The notes under the pieces are model-generated. The model had not been told where the DNA came from. It saw only the letters and a program-made list of their open reading frames with translations, and ran no database searches. 64,000 nt of DNA, taken from Isoperla grammatica. Its lineage: Eukaryota > Arthropoda > Insecta > Plecoptera > Perlodidae. Below are positions 38,161 through 49,567 of this stretch, in pieces (positions within the stretch are counted from its first letter, which is position 1; each line of letters begins with the position of its first letter). The stretch is from NCBI GenBank assembly GCA_945910005.1, contig OX246738.1, positions 26,402,303 to 26,466,302 of the forward strand, written 5' to 3'. The translations under genes were made by a program, and so were the position numbers.

Positions 38161-38746
38161 ATAACACTGTATTACAAGGAAGAGCGTTTAGGATGGCTTG
38201 TTTTGAGTTGTTTTCTAGTTCTTTTCTTAGTTCTGCTAAACAAATTTAAAAGCAAGCGCAGCTTTTGTGTGACGAAGACGACTTTATAACCTTTTTCTCA
38301 ATATAATCTTCTCACATTATCGATGACCTGTTAGTACCAAAACGAAATTAATTTTCAAATTTTCTTAAAAGTGTAGTAATAAGGGTTGAGTAGCCATGAA
38401 AATTTACAGTAATTAAATACTCGGGTTTGAAAACAGGTACAAAACATCGAAAACGTTCAGAGCACTGGGATTTTCAATTACAACTATACATGACAACTAT
38501 GATCATAATATGGTCGGGTTGGAAATGAAGATCAGGGTGGTCAGGCGGGGGAAGAGGAAAATCCGGGAGAGGATGAAGTTGGGATTTTTAGTGATGAAGA
38601 CTTGGAATAGAAGACAGAAATGGGAGAATGAGAGAATTGTGCAGAATCCCATTGAAGAGAGAAGTTCACGGCAGAATAGATGTGTAAAGCCTGTATTGCA
38701 CGATCCAATTATTTCATCAGACTTCTTGAAATCAGGATAAAAAAGC

Positions 38747-38842
38747 ATCAATGCAAAATAGCTATTGTTATCTTGTACTATATCCTGACCGTTTTTTGAT
38801 GTGCTTTTGTCCTTGAAGTTGAATTCAAGAAGTTGGATGGAC
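38747..38842 (+). repeat. Dispersed repeat, copy 1
   Basis: Matches 39601-39686 in the same orientation with small indels; shared TCAAGAAGTTGGATG at the end. Identity of the repeat unknown. Confidence 0.7.
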
Positions 38843-39600
38843 TTGCCATGAGGTTAGGAGAAATGGATGGGAGGATAATTATTAATTAAACATGTAAATC
38901 GGAACGTATAAACCTAAGCTTGGGTAATTCTGCTTAGAGGAATTTAGGGGGGGGGGGCATGTCCATCTGATTCATGATTGCAATAATAGAGACGTAAAGC
39001 ATCAATAATCATCATCATCAGTGTATACAATGTATTCTATGCTATTTCTACATCTCGCAACGAACGAGAAATGGCGGCGACGGTAATGAATTTGTATCAT
39101 ACTTTTGCTTCTTGAATGCGATGCGAGTAACGAACGACAACTCAATGAACAGCACAGCAGGTGCTTGGAGATGGCGTCACGTACACACCTGGTACCGAGA
39201 TGTTTCTCTGGTCGGACGCCCGAAATAAAACGCTCGTCATTATAGCGTCACCCAATATTCTTGACCGTCTCTTGATTCGCGAGACGATCTCGTCGCGAGC
39301 GAGATTTATCGTCGCGTTCAGTTGATGTCGCATGAATAAGATATTCAAATGGTCTCGTTCAGACAATGAAGCCGGCCGGCGTCAGAGGACATTGGGATTA
39401 GAAGATTTACAGCAGCGCGAGTTGAAACACTTGTAACGGAGCACATAGTTTATGTTATACTTTCACACCATTCCCGATTCCGTTGGACCCAAAGAGGTTG
39501 GCCAGTAGGCTCTAGAAGGCCGCTGATGGAAAGCCAGCAAGTCCATTTTTTCATCCAACTATTTGAATTCAAAGACAAGTATATTGAAGTAGATCGAAAC

Positions 39601-39686
39601 ATCAATATAAATAGCTATTGTTGTATTTTACTATATCCTGACTGTTTTTGGTGTGCTTTTTCCTTTAATTCAAGAAGTTGGATGAA
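39601..39686 (+). repeat. Dispersed repeat, copy 2
   Basis: Second copy of the sequence at 38747-38842, about 850 bp downstream. Confidence 0.7.
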
Positions 39687-39924
39687 AACATTTGAGCGTT
39701 TGATACAGGCTGTATGCTATTTTTCGTTATCTGCTATTTGAGTAATTAATTCAGTGCATTTTTGTTTTTAAGTATTTTCTAAACATTATCGAGAAAACCA
39801 TCCCTTAAAAACGGGTGTGGTAACACTCGTTTAGAAGTGAAGATGGTCTATTATTGAGAAGTCTTCGTACCACCGTTGTGTGTTAGGAGGGGGGGTATAA
39901 ACAGTAAGCACACCTACACATCTG

Positions 39925-40153
39925 GGCCTGGATTCACAAAGATGCGTAACTCTAAGTTGTCCTAAGTAGCTAGATAAATCATGTCTAGGTATTAATACAC
40001 ATTCACAAATAAAATATTATTAGTTAAATTGTTCATATTTTACTATATTTTATCTTTTATAACATTGCAGAACGACATATTGGTGATTTATATCACTAAG
40101 ATTTGCCTAAACTGGGACGTCTTAGCACTTAGGCACCTTTGTGGATCTGGGCC
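39925..40153. mobile_element. MITE family GGCCTGGATTCACAAAG, copy 2 (229 bp)
   Basis: Near-identical to the copy at 23574 over its whole length, with a short deletion near the left end. Flanks are CTG on the left and CAG on the right, compatible with a 3-bp duplication with one later change. Confidence 0.85.
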
Positions 40154-40511
40154 CAGTATTTGAGTGACTTGTAGAACGAAGGTAAAGGGATTAATTTAGT
40201 ATTCCGGCAGTTTAATTCACTTGATTTGATTCATTCATCCCATTCGTTATAGTGAGCTCACCGCACTCAGTGATGAACTAGATCACTCCTCTCACAAAAG
40301 AATGCATATATTTGAACTCTTCTTTATATAAATAAGACCGGACAAAATGTTTATTTCTGTCTGATGTTTGCCCACGCTAATCGGAAGGTAGTCTTCACAA
40401 CAAATTAAACGAGACTAATCTCTCTTCGTGCCAAGCGTTGTTATCCTCTCAGAAAAACGTCCTTCACCAATAGTTCAAAATAGAGCACTGACCTTTAGCT
40501 TTTGATTGAGG

Positions 40512-40796
40512 CTTACCGATAGAGGTAGCTCGGCGGTATGACGTGGACTCTAACTCGGGAGGTCACGGCTCGATTCCGGCCACCAGCAATCCTGACTGAA
40601 TTTTTTTTTAAGATTTTCCTCAGTCGTAAAAGCGAATGCTGGGATTGAGTCCTACTAGCAACCCTCAGACATGACCCTTCCCAATTATCCAAACGCCCTA
40701 ACATACCTAGTTAGTCACCTGAAGATGGGCGCATTAGGTGTAGCTGGTGTGCACCCTATAACGGGTATTCCTCCGAAAAATTATTTATTAATATTG
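40512..40796 (+). mobile_element. SINE family A, full-length copy
   Basis: tRNA-derived head (TACCGATAGAGGTAGCTCGG, B box GGCTCGATTCCGGCCACC), then CCTGACTGA, a T-run, CCTCAGTCGTAAAAGCGAATG-like stretch, CCCAATTATCCAAACGCCC, CACCTGAAGA and a tail CTGGTGTGCACCCTATAACG ending in AT-rich ATTATTTATTAATA. Confidence 0.85.
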
Positions 40797-41556
40797 AGGC
40801 TTGCTGAACACAATTTTGTCTTTGTTAGTACTATTGAACCAATTATCAACTATTATGTAGGACAATAACGGAAAATACATTCTCGTCTTAACATTGTTTG
40901 TTTGTGGAAATTAATACCAATTACTCTAAGTTATCTGTGTTAGGCCTATACTAGCTTTCATAGTTACACAAAATATATAGATTCAAAATGTGTTTTGGTT
41001 TTAATACGTTATTTTAAGGTCTGTGTTTCGTGGAAGTTTATTCCGCATTTTCAAGAGCAGAATGGGAATATATTAAGCTTTAAACACAATAGATAACTCC
41101 TCAAGAGCGGACATGGCACACCGACAACCAGGCAAAATCCCAGTGGCCTTGACTTTGACTGACCGCCACCGTAATAAAATCCATTACTATATCGGCTCCG
41201 GTATAAACGAACACCAATATGAGTGTTGCCAGGAGATACAAAAACAAAACCGAATCACATAAGTATAGGCCTACATCAAATAGAAAAACATCAGCCCTTG
41301 AAAACTTGTGCCCATTAAGAAATGTCAAGAACGACAATATGTATGGATACTGGCGGCTGTTTTCTCTTATGCTATGTATGTATACTCCCTAGCTGACTTG
41401 AAAGACGTTGCAATGACACATCAATTGCCAACAATTGGATGTATATGTATTTGTCCATTGCCACATTCATTTCATTATGCTTCAAGATAATTTGTCACCA
41501 GTCTATAGCTTTACACGGCCTGTACATATGCCTTAAATATTAATTAAAATGTAAGG
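40797..41556. other. Non-coding stretch
   Basis: No gene recognised. TAGGCCTA at 40941 and 41266. Confidence 0.45.
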
Positions 41557-41564
41557 CTTTCATC

Positions 41565-43389
41565 CAGTGGCGTAGCGCAGAAGTCGGGGGCCCCCCCGCG
41601 ACATTGGCTATTGGTTAGGTAGGATCAAGCACGGGGGGTATGGGGGGCGGAGCCCATGAAAAGCGCCGCAGGCGAAAAATTTTGAAAGCACGTGTTTAGA
41701 GTGCATTCGGTGCGTTTTAGGAAAAAGTGGTGGGCTGAATGTAATACCGAAACAATGTAGTTTGTGTGTGTCAATTTGTTTTGTCGCCATGTCGAGTTAC
41801 AATTCACAGCATACATGGCAACATATTAACGTTTGATCTTATTTTCAACCACCCCCCCCCCCCCCCATATCCACCACTTCCACGCGACGTAATAATAATG
41901 TATACATTTATCTACTTAAACCATAATAACATATTATTATATCATCAACAACAACAACAAAAATTATGATAAATTTTAAGTATTGATAAATCAAATAACC
42001 TACGTTTTGATCCTCCAACTGCAATTCTGGAACGTTTCCTAGCCGTTTAGGCTTTTAGTGTATTATTGACTGGCAAATCGAGCTTTTCGGCGTGCGTTAG
42101 CGTCCGCGAACTCGTCGAACAATGTATCTATGTTTAACTTTCGTGTTCTTTCACCCTCGATACTGAGCAATGCTAAACCACTGAGTCGATTCTCACTCAT
42201 TGAGCTTCGCAAATAGTTTTTAATTAATTTTAATTTAGAAAAAGATCTTTCGGCACCCGCTGCAGTCACGGGCACTTTTATAAGTTCTACCACTCATTGT
42301 AAATAATATATATATTAACAAATAACATAGTAACAGAATAATAAAATAGAAACACCTAACATAACACTTCGTGACTCCACACAGAAGAGAACATTCAACA
42401 CATAATCACAAAACTACTACGATTTCACTCAATTCACAATAAGAATGTAAACTTTGCGCACTGTTATCAACACATCTGATCCAGCACCATACCACTTTAT
42501 TAATCGTATCACCTACAGTCTCACTCCCACGCTCAGATATGCCTTATCAGTGAGGGAGTCCGAGAGAAAACTGACCTCTGAAATAATTTTGTGTAAAGGG
42601 TGGAAACTAGCTACAAAACAAAGTTTATTGTTGGTGGGGGTAAGGGTAAAATTAAAGGTTCATTGGCATTGTCGGTGACATTAGACTGTTAGTTTTACAA
42701 CACAAGTGCATTTCGCTAACCCATACATCCGGTATAAAATCGTGAACGATCCCAAAAATTTAGAATTTGAGATCAAGACTGGCCCCGTCCCGTCCTCGAA
42801 TGTTTACACTTTACAGTCATTGCTGTCATATTTATTGCATCGTGTAATTTAGGGAGCACACCGCCCGTAGTGGTTAAAGACTAACCATTTAACATGTTGG
42901 AACTAAATATTAATTTTATTCATAAGCACGTATTTCGCATACAAACCAACACATACCAAATGCCAAATTGCGACCCACTACCGATCCCCTCACAATCACC
43001 CTTTTAGCTGCAGCCATCCGTTTATGAATGACTTGGCTCGCTTTAGCGTCTAAATATTTCGCTGTCAAAAAAGGAATTGTTGGTTGTCTAGAGAATTCAA
43101 TGGTGTCTTGTCTTCTTTATAATGAATTTGATATTCAAATTGACAGTTGTGTGAATATTCTTGAGACCTGTGACTGATTTCCTGGCTGATACAACATTTT
43201 CCGTATTTTTTTAAATTTTTTTTTGGGGGGGGGGGGCGCGAATTTTGTAATTTTATTTAAAATACATTTTAATTGATTTGTTGTCTTATTTGAAATTTTC
43301 ATAATATACGATCTATATCATCGGGGGCCCCCGCTTCGCGGGGGCCCCCCCGCCTTGCGGGGTTTGCGGGGCCTTCCGCTACGCCACTG
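41565..43389 (-). mobile_element. hAT transposon, defective (1825 bp)
   Basis: Ends CAGTGGCGTAGCG and its exact complement CGCTACGCCACTG. A perfect 8-bp target duplication CTTTCATC flanks the element (41557-41564, 43390-43397). The right subterminal region has a strong hairpin (GGGGGCCCCCGC-TTCG-type, 43323-43350). Only the transposase C-terminal domain remains (42063-42293, minus strand); the catalytic core is missing, so it depends on a partner for movement. A 15-base poly-C run lies at 41852. Confidence 0.9.
42063..42293 (-). pseudogene. hAT transposase C-terminal dimerisation domain (remnant)
   Basis: The 76-residue frame contains VPVTAAGAERSFSKLKLIKN, then LRSSM, RLSGLALLSIE, the hallmark of the hAT family C-terminal dimerisation region (AERSFS.LK.IK..LRSSM...RL..LALLSIE). 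The normal protein is several hundred residues with an RNase H-like DDE core and often a zinc finger at the N terminus; none of that is seen between here and the right end of the element, and a stop lies directly upstream. It sits inside intact hAT termini, in the orientation reading toward the left end. Confidence 0.85.
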
Positions 43390-43397
43390 CTTTCATC

Positions 43398-44505
43398 TTC
43401 GCTCAAACGTTAGCTTTTCCCCTGCACTTTGTTATGGCGCAGGTTTTTTCGTTGCACTAAAGGAACACAAAATAACCTAACTGGCAGTGTCGAAAAGCCT
43501 GCACCAATTTAAGCTTATAAAAACAAAAGAAAAACTGCTGTTCCTAGTAACATGATAATTAACTATATTTAATTCATAATATCTATACGTAAACTTAGAT
43601 AATATGGTGAAACAATACACACCATCAATTTTCAGCAAGGTATTTTCATGTATATTGAAATATTGATACTGTACCACGTTACTATTGATGCACTGTTATT
43701 TGGCATTTAATTTAGTTCGACGATTACAGATTGATTAAATTAATCGTCATCATTTACGGATTGTGTTTTATCAAATGTTGATCTTGTAATTTAACATCTT
43801 CGCACAAGTTATACAGAAAACCTTATTTTCTCTTCTTCAGCCATGCGTCATAAAGCATTAATGTTCAAGACTTGGCAAACTTAGCAGCTGTTCTACCTAA
43901 TTGTGTTGTGTACGAGCTTCTCAAGACAAACGACTTAAACCAAGCTTAATGAATTTAAAGGCAATTAGAGTTTTATAATTACCTAGAATTAGAAAGATGC
44001 ATTCATTATTTAAAGAAACGATCTTAGGTTGTATGTGGACCTATTCTGCAATAACCCTGATATCGGTTAAATGTATTTAAAATCCTTTAAAATGTTCTAA
44101 ATTAAAACAAAGTTTCATCCCTTAGAAATTTTAGTACTCTTTCTAAACAGTGTTCCTTTGTTCCAATAAATATTTCCATTTTTCAAATGTTCCTCTTTCA
44201 TTGTGAAAGCTGTATACAAGTAGTTTAAAACCGTATAATGTCGATTTACTGATAAGGTACTTATAATATGTCATTTTTCTCTGGAGTATGTACATGTACT
44301 TTATTTTTTATTGACAGCTATTTTACATTCTAGAAACATTTATTTACTTTCTATCAACAACTCACGACACTTATCTTTAATTGCCCACAAATTATTTCTA
44401 GGTAATTTATTAAATTGTCTCAATCAAACCTAAATACAAAAATTATTTGTACCATCTTTTAGAATTGCAACTTCTTAAGTAGGTACACATTCCTGTCACT
44501 GGCAC
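43398..44505. other. Non-coding stretch
   Basis: No gene recognised; a partial relative of the 8651 MITE end occurs at about 44157-44190. Confidence 0.45.
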
Positions 44506-44510
44506 TTATT

Positions 44511-44731
44511 TGTAGTAACTAAGAAGATCAATTTAAGCATAAGACAAGTACTTTAAATGTGGCGGTTTATTCAACAACAACAACAGTAGTTATGGTTTCC
44601 TATGTTGGTAGTACATATTATATCTAGGGATCTTGTACTTTGTTATGTTGGGAGTGTGATTAAACATGGCAGTGGCCTAGTAAGTACCGAATGCTCTGTG
44701 TGATTATTTGTGTTAAATCCTGTAAATTACA
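44511..44731 (+). repeat. 5' LTR of the Gypsy element (221 bp)
   Basis: Begins TGTAGTAACT and ends TGTAAATTACA (TG...CA). It is identical base for base to the 3' LTR at 48937-49157. The 5 bases before it (TTATT, 44506-44510) recur directly after the 3' LTR, giving the target duplication. Confidence 0.97.
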
Positions 44732-44750
44732 TTGGCGACGAGGAAATGAC
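44732..44750 (+). promoter_or_regulatory. Primer-binding site region of the Gypsy element
   Basis: TTGGCGACGAGGAAATG follows the 5' LTR at once. TGGCGACGAGG at this place is the expected tRNA primer-binding site for minus-strand DNA synthesis. I did not assign the tRNA. The gag-pol ATG (44746) lies at its edge. Confidence 0.7.
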
Positions 44751-47700
44751 GAACTTCAACGTGTTCCAAGGTCTTCCTTGTTTCGAGGGAAGTGCGGATG
44801 ATGCAGACATTGCTGCCAAGTGGGACAGGTGGGTGCGAGCTTTCAAGCTCCACCTGGAAGGTCAGGACATAGCGTCGGACGCCCGTCAGCGTGCACTGCT
44901 GCTCAGTAGCGCGGGAATGGCGGTGCAAGATGTGTTCTTCTTGAAGGTTCAAGAACCCGAGTTTGCGAGCCCGGACGATGGTGAGAGTGGTTTCAATCAC
45001 GTTTTGCGTGTGCTGACAGCTCATTTTAAACGGGAAAATAACGTGCCTTATGAGCGTCATAAATTCAGAGCGATGTCACAACGAAAGGAAGAGACTGTTG
45101 GACAGTTCGTAGCTAGGTTGCGTACGCAGGCTGCCAACTGCGAGTTTGGCGTGACCTTGGAGGAAAACATCCGTGACCAAGTGATCGAAAAATGTCTCTC
45201 ATCACAGCTACGACATAAATTGCTAGAAAGGGGGAACTCTCTAACGTTAAAGAAAACATGTAGCATCGCACAGCTGCTGGAAGCAACCGAGTCTCGAGCT
45301 GCCGACATGGAATCAGACAGGCAGTCGTCTAGTGAACAAGTTAGTAAGCTGACTACAAGTAAGCCTCATCCATTTGTACCTAAATGCTGGGGATGTGGTC
45401 GCCCAGGTCACTTACTCAATGACCCGGCCTGTCCGGCTAAAGATCAAGAATGTCACCATTGTGGGAAAAAAGGACATTTTGTGACGAAATGCAAAACCAA
45501 GAAACGTGAAGAGAGAGAAGAGAGAAGTGTCTCCGACAATCAACAGGTAGCATCCAGAAAAAAGAAACAGTTTCAAGCAGGGACGAAGCCGAAAAAGAAG
45601 GTGTATCAAGTTTGCAAGGAAGAAGAATCTGAGGACGATTCGGAAGATGAACATGCATTTGGCATTGGAACAGTTAGACATATCGAGGACCTGCAAGAAG
45701 AAATGTTTAGACTGAAGGTAGGTGGAGTTCCTATTGACGTGATTATAGACTCCGGGGCTAGTTGTAATGTTATAGATAAAAAGTTGTGGCTGGCACTGAA
45801 AGGAAATAAATCTTTTGCATGCCGAAACCTGCAGAAATGTACCAAGTCACTGTTTGCGTACGGCAAGGACAAGCCACTTACGGTCCTGGGAAAGTTCCGT
45901 GCCGAAGTTGACGTAAGCCTGGGTTCTGAAGTTAAGACTGAGCATGCTGAGTTTTACGTCATAGAAGAGAAAGGTTTACCTATCTTGGGTAAAAAGACGT
46001 CAACAAATCTCGGAGTGCTACACATTGGTTGGGAAAAACAAGTGAATGCCATAGGCCTACAAGATTCAAACAAACTGGGTAAGTTGAAAGATTTTCAGCT
46101 TCAATTACCAATCGATCCATCAGTGAAACCAGTAAGCCAACCCTTACGCAGAATTCCAATTCCACTCAGGAAGCGTTTGGCCCAGAAATTAGATGATTTG
46201 GAGAGTATGGATGTGATTGAGAAAGTAAAGGGTCCGTCATCATGGTCTTCTCAGTTGGTTGTTATACCAAAAACAGATGGCGACATAAGAATATGTGTAG
46301 ACATGCGAAGGGCTAACAAAGCTATTCTACGCGAAAAGCATCCGATACCGACATTTGATGATTTGATGCCAGAGTTGAGCTCTAGCCAAGTTTTCAGTAA
46401 ACTGGATATCAAAAATGCGTTCCATCAAATAGAACTGTGTCCTGAATCACGGGAAATAACAACTTTCCTTACGCACAAGGGTCTGTACCGTTACAAAAGG
46501 TTATTATTCGGTATCAATTGTGCGCCTGAAATGTTTCAGAGAATAGTAGAACAATTGCTTCAAGGATGTGAGGGCGTAGTTGTTTATATCGATGACATTT
46601 TGGTCTACGGTGTCACACAGGCAGAGCATGACAAACGCCTTAGACAGGTACTTCGAGTCCTGCACGAGAATGGTATCATTCTTAATGAGAAGAAATGCCA
46701 AATAAACACACGTGAAACCGAGTTTATGGGGCATCATCTTTCCAAGGACGGAGTTACTCCAACGCAGAGCAAGGTTACCGCAATACAAGAATGTAGAGCA
46801 CCACAGTCTGTCGAAGAATTGAGAAGCTTCTTGGGGTTAGTAAATTTCGTAGGACGATTCATTCCAAGATTGGCTACTATCACGGAACCCTTAAGGCGAC
46901 TCATAAAAAAAGGTCAGACATGTTTTGAATGGGGGTCCGAACAGGAACGAGCATTTGAAACCTTGAAGAAGGAACTTGTTGAACAACGTTGTTTGGGGTT
47001 TTATAATGCAGAGAAACCTACTCAAGTTGTAGTTGATGCTAGTCCTGTCGGATTAGGGGCAGTGTTAATCCAAACTCAAGACGATGGACCTCGTGTCATC
47101 TGCTACGCTAGCAAGAGTCTAAGTGATGTTGAGAAGAGATATTCTCAAACAGAAAAGGAAGCTTTAGCCTTAGTTTGGGGATGTGAAAGGTTCCGAATGT
47201 ATCTCTACGGCAAGGAGTTCGATCTTATCACAGATCATCGACCGCTCGAGTTCATTTTCACACCGACATCAAAACCTTGCGCACGAGTCGAACGTTGGAT
47301 TTTGCGCCTGCAATCGTTCAACTACACAGTAAAATATCGACCTGGCAAATCCAATATTGCCGATCCACTTTCACGTCTTCTAAATGTGTGTGAAGTCAGC
47401 ACATATTTCCGGAACGATGAAGAGAATCTACGACAAGTTGTAGAAATGGCCGTTCCTAGAGCACTCAAACTGGAGGACATCAAGAATACATCGCTTGAAG
47501 ATCCAGAAAGTCAGGCCCTAACTAAAAGTATTCAACTTGGACAATGGGGTGAAGATACCAAGAAATATCACCCATTTACTAACGAACTTTGTGTGGTAAA
47601 TGACATGATCTTGCGAAACACGAGAATAGTAATTCCAGGAAAACTTCGGAATCAGGTGCTAGTCCTAGCTCACGAAGGACACCCTGGTATCTCTGCCATG

Positions 47701-48807
47701 AAACAACGAATGAGGGAAAAGGTTTGGTGGCCCGGTATTGATAAGGATTGTGAGAAACATGTACAGTCCTGTCATGGCTGTCAAACTGTAGGACTACCAG
47801 AACCACCTGAACCCATGAGAAGGACAGAACTACCTCAACAGGCTTGGCAAGATATCGCCGTTGACTTCTTGGGACCGCTTCCATCGGGTCACTACCTACT
47901 TGTGACAATAGACTATTATAGTCGCTACTACGAAGTGGATATAATGAAATCAATAACTGCAAAGCTAACAATTCAAAAATTAAAGTTGCACTTTGCACGG
48001 TATGGATTACCACTTTCCATTCGTTCTGACAACGGACCACAATTCGCGAGTGACGAGTTCAAGCAGTTTTGTGAAGAACATGGAATCACCATACGATACA
48101 CAACCCCACTTTGGCCACAAGCAAATGGCGAAGTGGAAAGGCAAAACCGTTCCCTCCTCAAGCGATTGAGAATTGCACAAGCTACCGGCACCGATTGGCG
48201 TGAAGAATTGTTGGCGTACTTGACCTTGTATCGGACAACGCCACACAATACCACAGGAGTCAGTCCGGGAGAGCTGCTGTTCAAGCGCAAGTTACGTGAT
48301 AAGTTGCCAACACATGTGGATTCTTGGAAGGAAACAGATGGAGAAATCAGGGATCGAGATACGGTGAAGAAATGGGAAGGAAAAGTGTATGCCGACATGA
48401 AAAGAAACAGTAGAGACAATACGTTGCATGAAGGAGATTTGGTTCTAGTTAGACAGCCACTTACGAATAAGCTAACTACTCCTTTCAGCCCTGTTCCTAA
48501 CCGCGTGATAAGTAAAGACGGTAGTCAAGTCATCGTCGAGACGCCAGCAGGAGCTCGGTATGCAAGAAACTCTACGTTTTGTAAGAAATTCAATACACCT
48601 GAGAAGACGCCAGATACTCGACCTGCGAGTCTTCTTCCGAGTTACCATTCGCATCGTGATTCACCACCGCGATTAGATTCCGATAACATACTTGCCGAAA
48701 CAACTTCACAGCCGTCACCCATACTTCAACCCTCGTTGGAAGGAAACGTTGCAGAATCAGCAAGACCTCAAAGAGTTAAAAAAGTGCCTAAACGTTATCA
48801 GGACTGA
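44746..48807 (+). CDS. Ty3/Gypsy gag-pol polyprotein, intact (1353 residues)
   Basis: One uninterrupted frame encodes capsid and all enzymes for retrotransposition. In order: Gag (about 1-210); two zinc knuckles at 214-249 (the first with a longer last spacing, CX2CX4HX6C, the second canonical CX2CX4HX4C); aspartic protease with Asp335 in DSGA; reverse transcriptase with YIDD at 614-617; RNase H with Asp764 in VVDAS; integrase with an HHCC zinc site from His976 to Cys1009 and catalytic Asp1040, Asp1095 and Glu1131 (D,D35E). After it, no env-like frame and no obvious chromodomain. Gag and Pol share one frame, so no frameshift is needed. The start chosen is the first ATG in frame, just after the LTR; the frame is open a little further upstream. 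Clade not certain; organisation and primer site fit the Mag-like lineage. All catalytic residues are present and the LTRs are identical, so it may be active. Confidence 0.97.
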   Translation: MTNFNVFQGLPCFEGSADDADIAAKWDRWVRAFKLHLEGQDIASDARQRALLLSSAGMAVQDVFFLKVQEPEFASPDDGESGFNHVLRVLTAHFKRENNVPYERHKFRAMSQRKEETVGQFVARLRTQAANCEFGVTLEENIRDQVIEKCLSSQLRHKLLERGNSLTLKKTCSIAQLLEATESRAADMESDRQSSSEQVSKLTTSKPHPFVPKCWGCGRPGHLLNDPACPAKDQECHHCGKKGHFVTKCKTKKREEREERSVSDNQQVASRKKKQFQAGTKPKKKVYQVCKEEESEDDSEDEHAFGIGTVRHIEDLQEEMFRLKVGGVPIDVIIDSGASCNVIDKKLWLALKGNKSFACRNLQKCTKSLFAYGKDKPLTVLGKFRAEVDVSLGSEVKTEHAEFYVIEEKGLPILGKKTSTNLGVLHIGWEKQVNAIGLQDSNKLGKLKDFQLQLPIDPSVKPVSQPLRRIPIPLRKRLAQKLDDLESMDVIEKVKGPSSWSSQLVVIPKTDGDIRICVDMRRANKAILREKHPIPTFDDLMPELSSSQVFSKLDIKNAFHQIELCPESREITTFLTHKGLYRYKRLLFGINCAPEMFQRIVEQLLQGCEGVVVYIDDILVYGVTQAEHDKRLRQVLRVLHENGIILNEKKCQINTRETEFMGHHLSKDGVTPTQSKVTAIQECRAPQSVEELRSFLGLVNFVGRFIPRLATITEPLRRLIKKGQTCFEWGSEQERAFETLKKELVEQRCLGFYNAEKPTQVVVDASPVGLGAVLIQTQDDGPRVICYASKSLSDVEKRYSQTEKEALALVWGCERFRMYLYGKEFDLITDHRPLEFIFTPTSKPCARVERWILRLQSFNYTVKYRPGKSNIADPLSRLLNVCEVSTYFRNDEENLRQVVEMAVPRALKLEDIKNTSLEDPESQALTKSIQLGQWGEDTKKYHPFTNELCVVNDMILRNTRIVIPGKLRNQVLVLAHEGHPGISAMKQRMREKVWWPGIDKDCEKHVQSCHGCQTVGLPEPPEPMRRTELPQQAWQDIAVDFLGPLPSGHYLLVTIDYYSRYYEVDIMKSITAKLTIQKLKLHFARYGLPLSIRSDNGPQFASDEFKQFCEEHGITIRYTTPLWPQANGEVERQNRSLLKRLRIAQATGTDWREELLAYLTLYRTTPHNTTGVSPGELLFKRKLRDKLPTHVDSWKETDGEIRDRDTVKKWEGKVYADMKRNSRDNTLHEGDLVLVRQPLTNKLTTPFSPVPNRVISKDGSQVIVETPAGARYARNSTFCKKFNTPEKTPDTRPASLLPSYHSHRDSPPRLDSDNILAETTSQPSPILQPSLEGNVAESARPQRVKKVPKRYQD

Positions 48808-48921
48808 TTGTGTACATAAATGTGTTATGAATGTGAACACGACATTCAATTATCTTTTCTTTCGATGAACTCAAGTTTCAAAGGTAGTATAGATGGATAA
48901 TTCTAATTTTGTTCTAATTTT

Positions 48922-48936
48922 GAAAAAGGAAAGGGA
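48922..48936 (+). promoter_or_regulatory. Polypurine tract of the Gypsy element
   Basis: GAAAAAGGAAAGGGA ends directly at the 3' LTR, the expected primer for plus-strand synthesis. Confidence 0.9.
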
Positions 48937-49157
48937 TGTAGTAACTAAGAAGATCAATTTAAGCATAAGACAAGTACTTTAAATGTGGCGGTTTATTCAA
49001 CAACAACAACAGTAGTTATGGTTTCCTATGTTGGTAGTACATATTATATCTAGGGATCTTGTACTTTGTTATGTTGGGAGTGTGATTAAACATGGCAGTG
49101 GCCTAGTAAGTACCGAATGCTCTGTGTGATTATTTGTGTTAAATCCTGTAAATTACA
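48937..49157 (+). repeat. 3' LTR of the Gypsy element (221 bp)
   Basis: Identical to the 5' LTR and followed by TTATT (49158-49162), the second copy of the 5-bp target duplication. No solo-LTR or rearrangement signs. Confidence 0.97.
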
Positions 49158-49270
49158 TTATTGTATAAATGCTGTACATCTACATTATTCTATCTTTTCC
49201 GATAAATAACTAGGTATAAACAACCATTAGATTCTTTATATATATATATAAACTATATGTAAGTATATGG

Positions 49271-49567
49271 TGTATAGATCTCTTGGCATTTAGCATTTGA
49301 ATGTGAACTCTGCAAAGAGCGGACCTAGATCAGGTGATACGCTTTGCTTGCCCGACCAGCAGTTCATCTCAAACCACATGCATGCACACACTGACACAGA
49401 CACGTACACACACAATATATAGATCTATGTATATAGATAGATACATAGATTGATAGGTATAGGTCTCTTGGCATTTAGCATCTGAATGTGAACTCTGAAA
49501 GAGAGCGGACCTAGCGCCCGACCTAGGATACGCTTTGCTTGCCCGACCAGCAGTTCATCTCAAACCA
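49271..49567. repeat. Imperfect direct duplication, about 186-bp period
   Basis: Copies at 49271-49378 and 49457-49567 share ATAG(A/G)TCTCTTGGCATTTAGC, TGAATGTGAACTCTG, AGAGCGGACCTAG and GATACGCTTTGCTTGCCCGA. A variable AC/AT-rich spacer separates them. Non-coding, despite a short open frame beginning in the second copy. Confidence 0.8.

Larger units (their letters stand above)
38161..39920. other. Non-coding stretch with a dispersed pair
   Basis: Holds a repeat of about 90 bp in two copies, 38747-38842 and 39601-39686 (shared words AGCTATTGTT, CTATATCCTGAC, TCAAGAAGTTGGATG). Open frames around 38510-38740 have no signature. No gene supported. Confidence 0.45.

Noticed and set aside
47579..48419. 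Minus-strand frames of about 150 codons inside the Gypsy element
   Set aside because: Antisense shadows of the gag-pol ORF, without family motifs.
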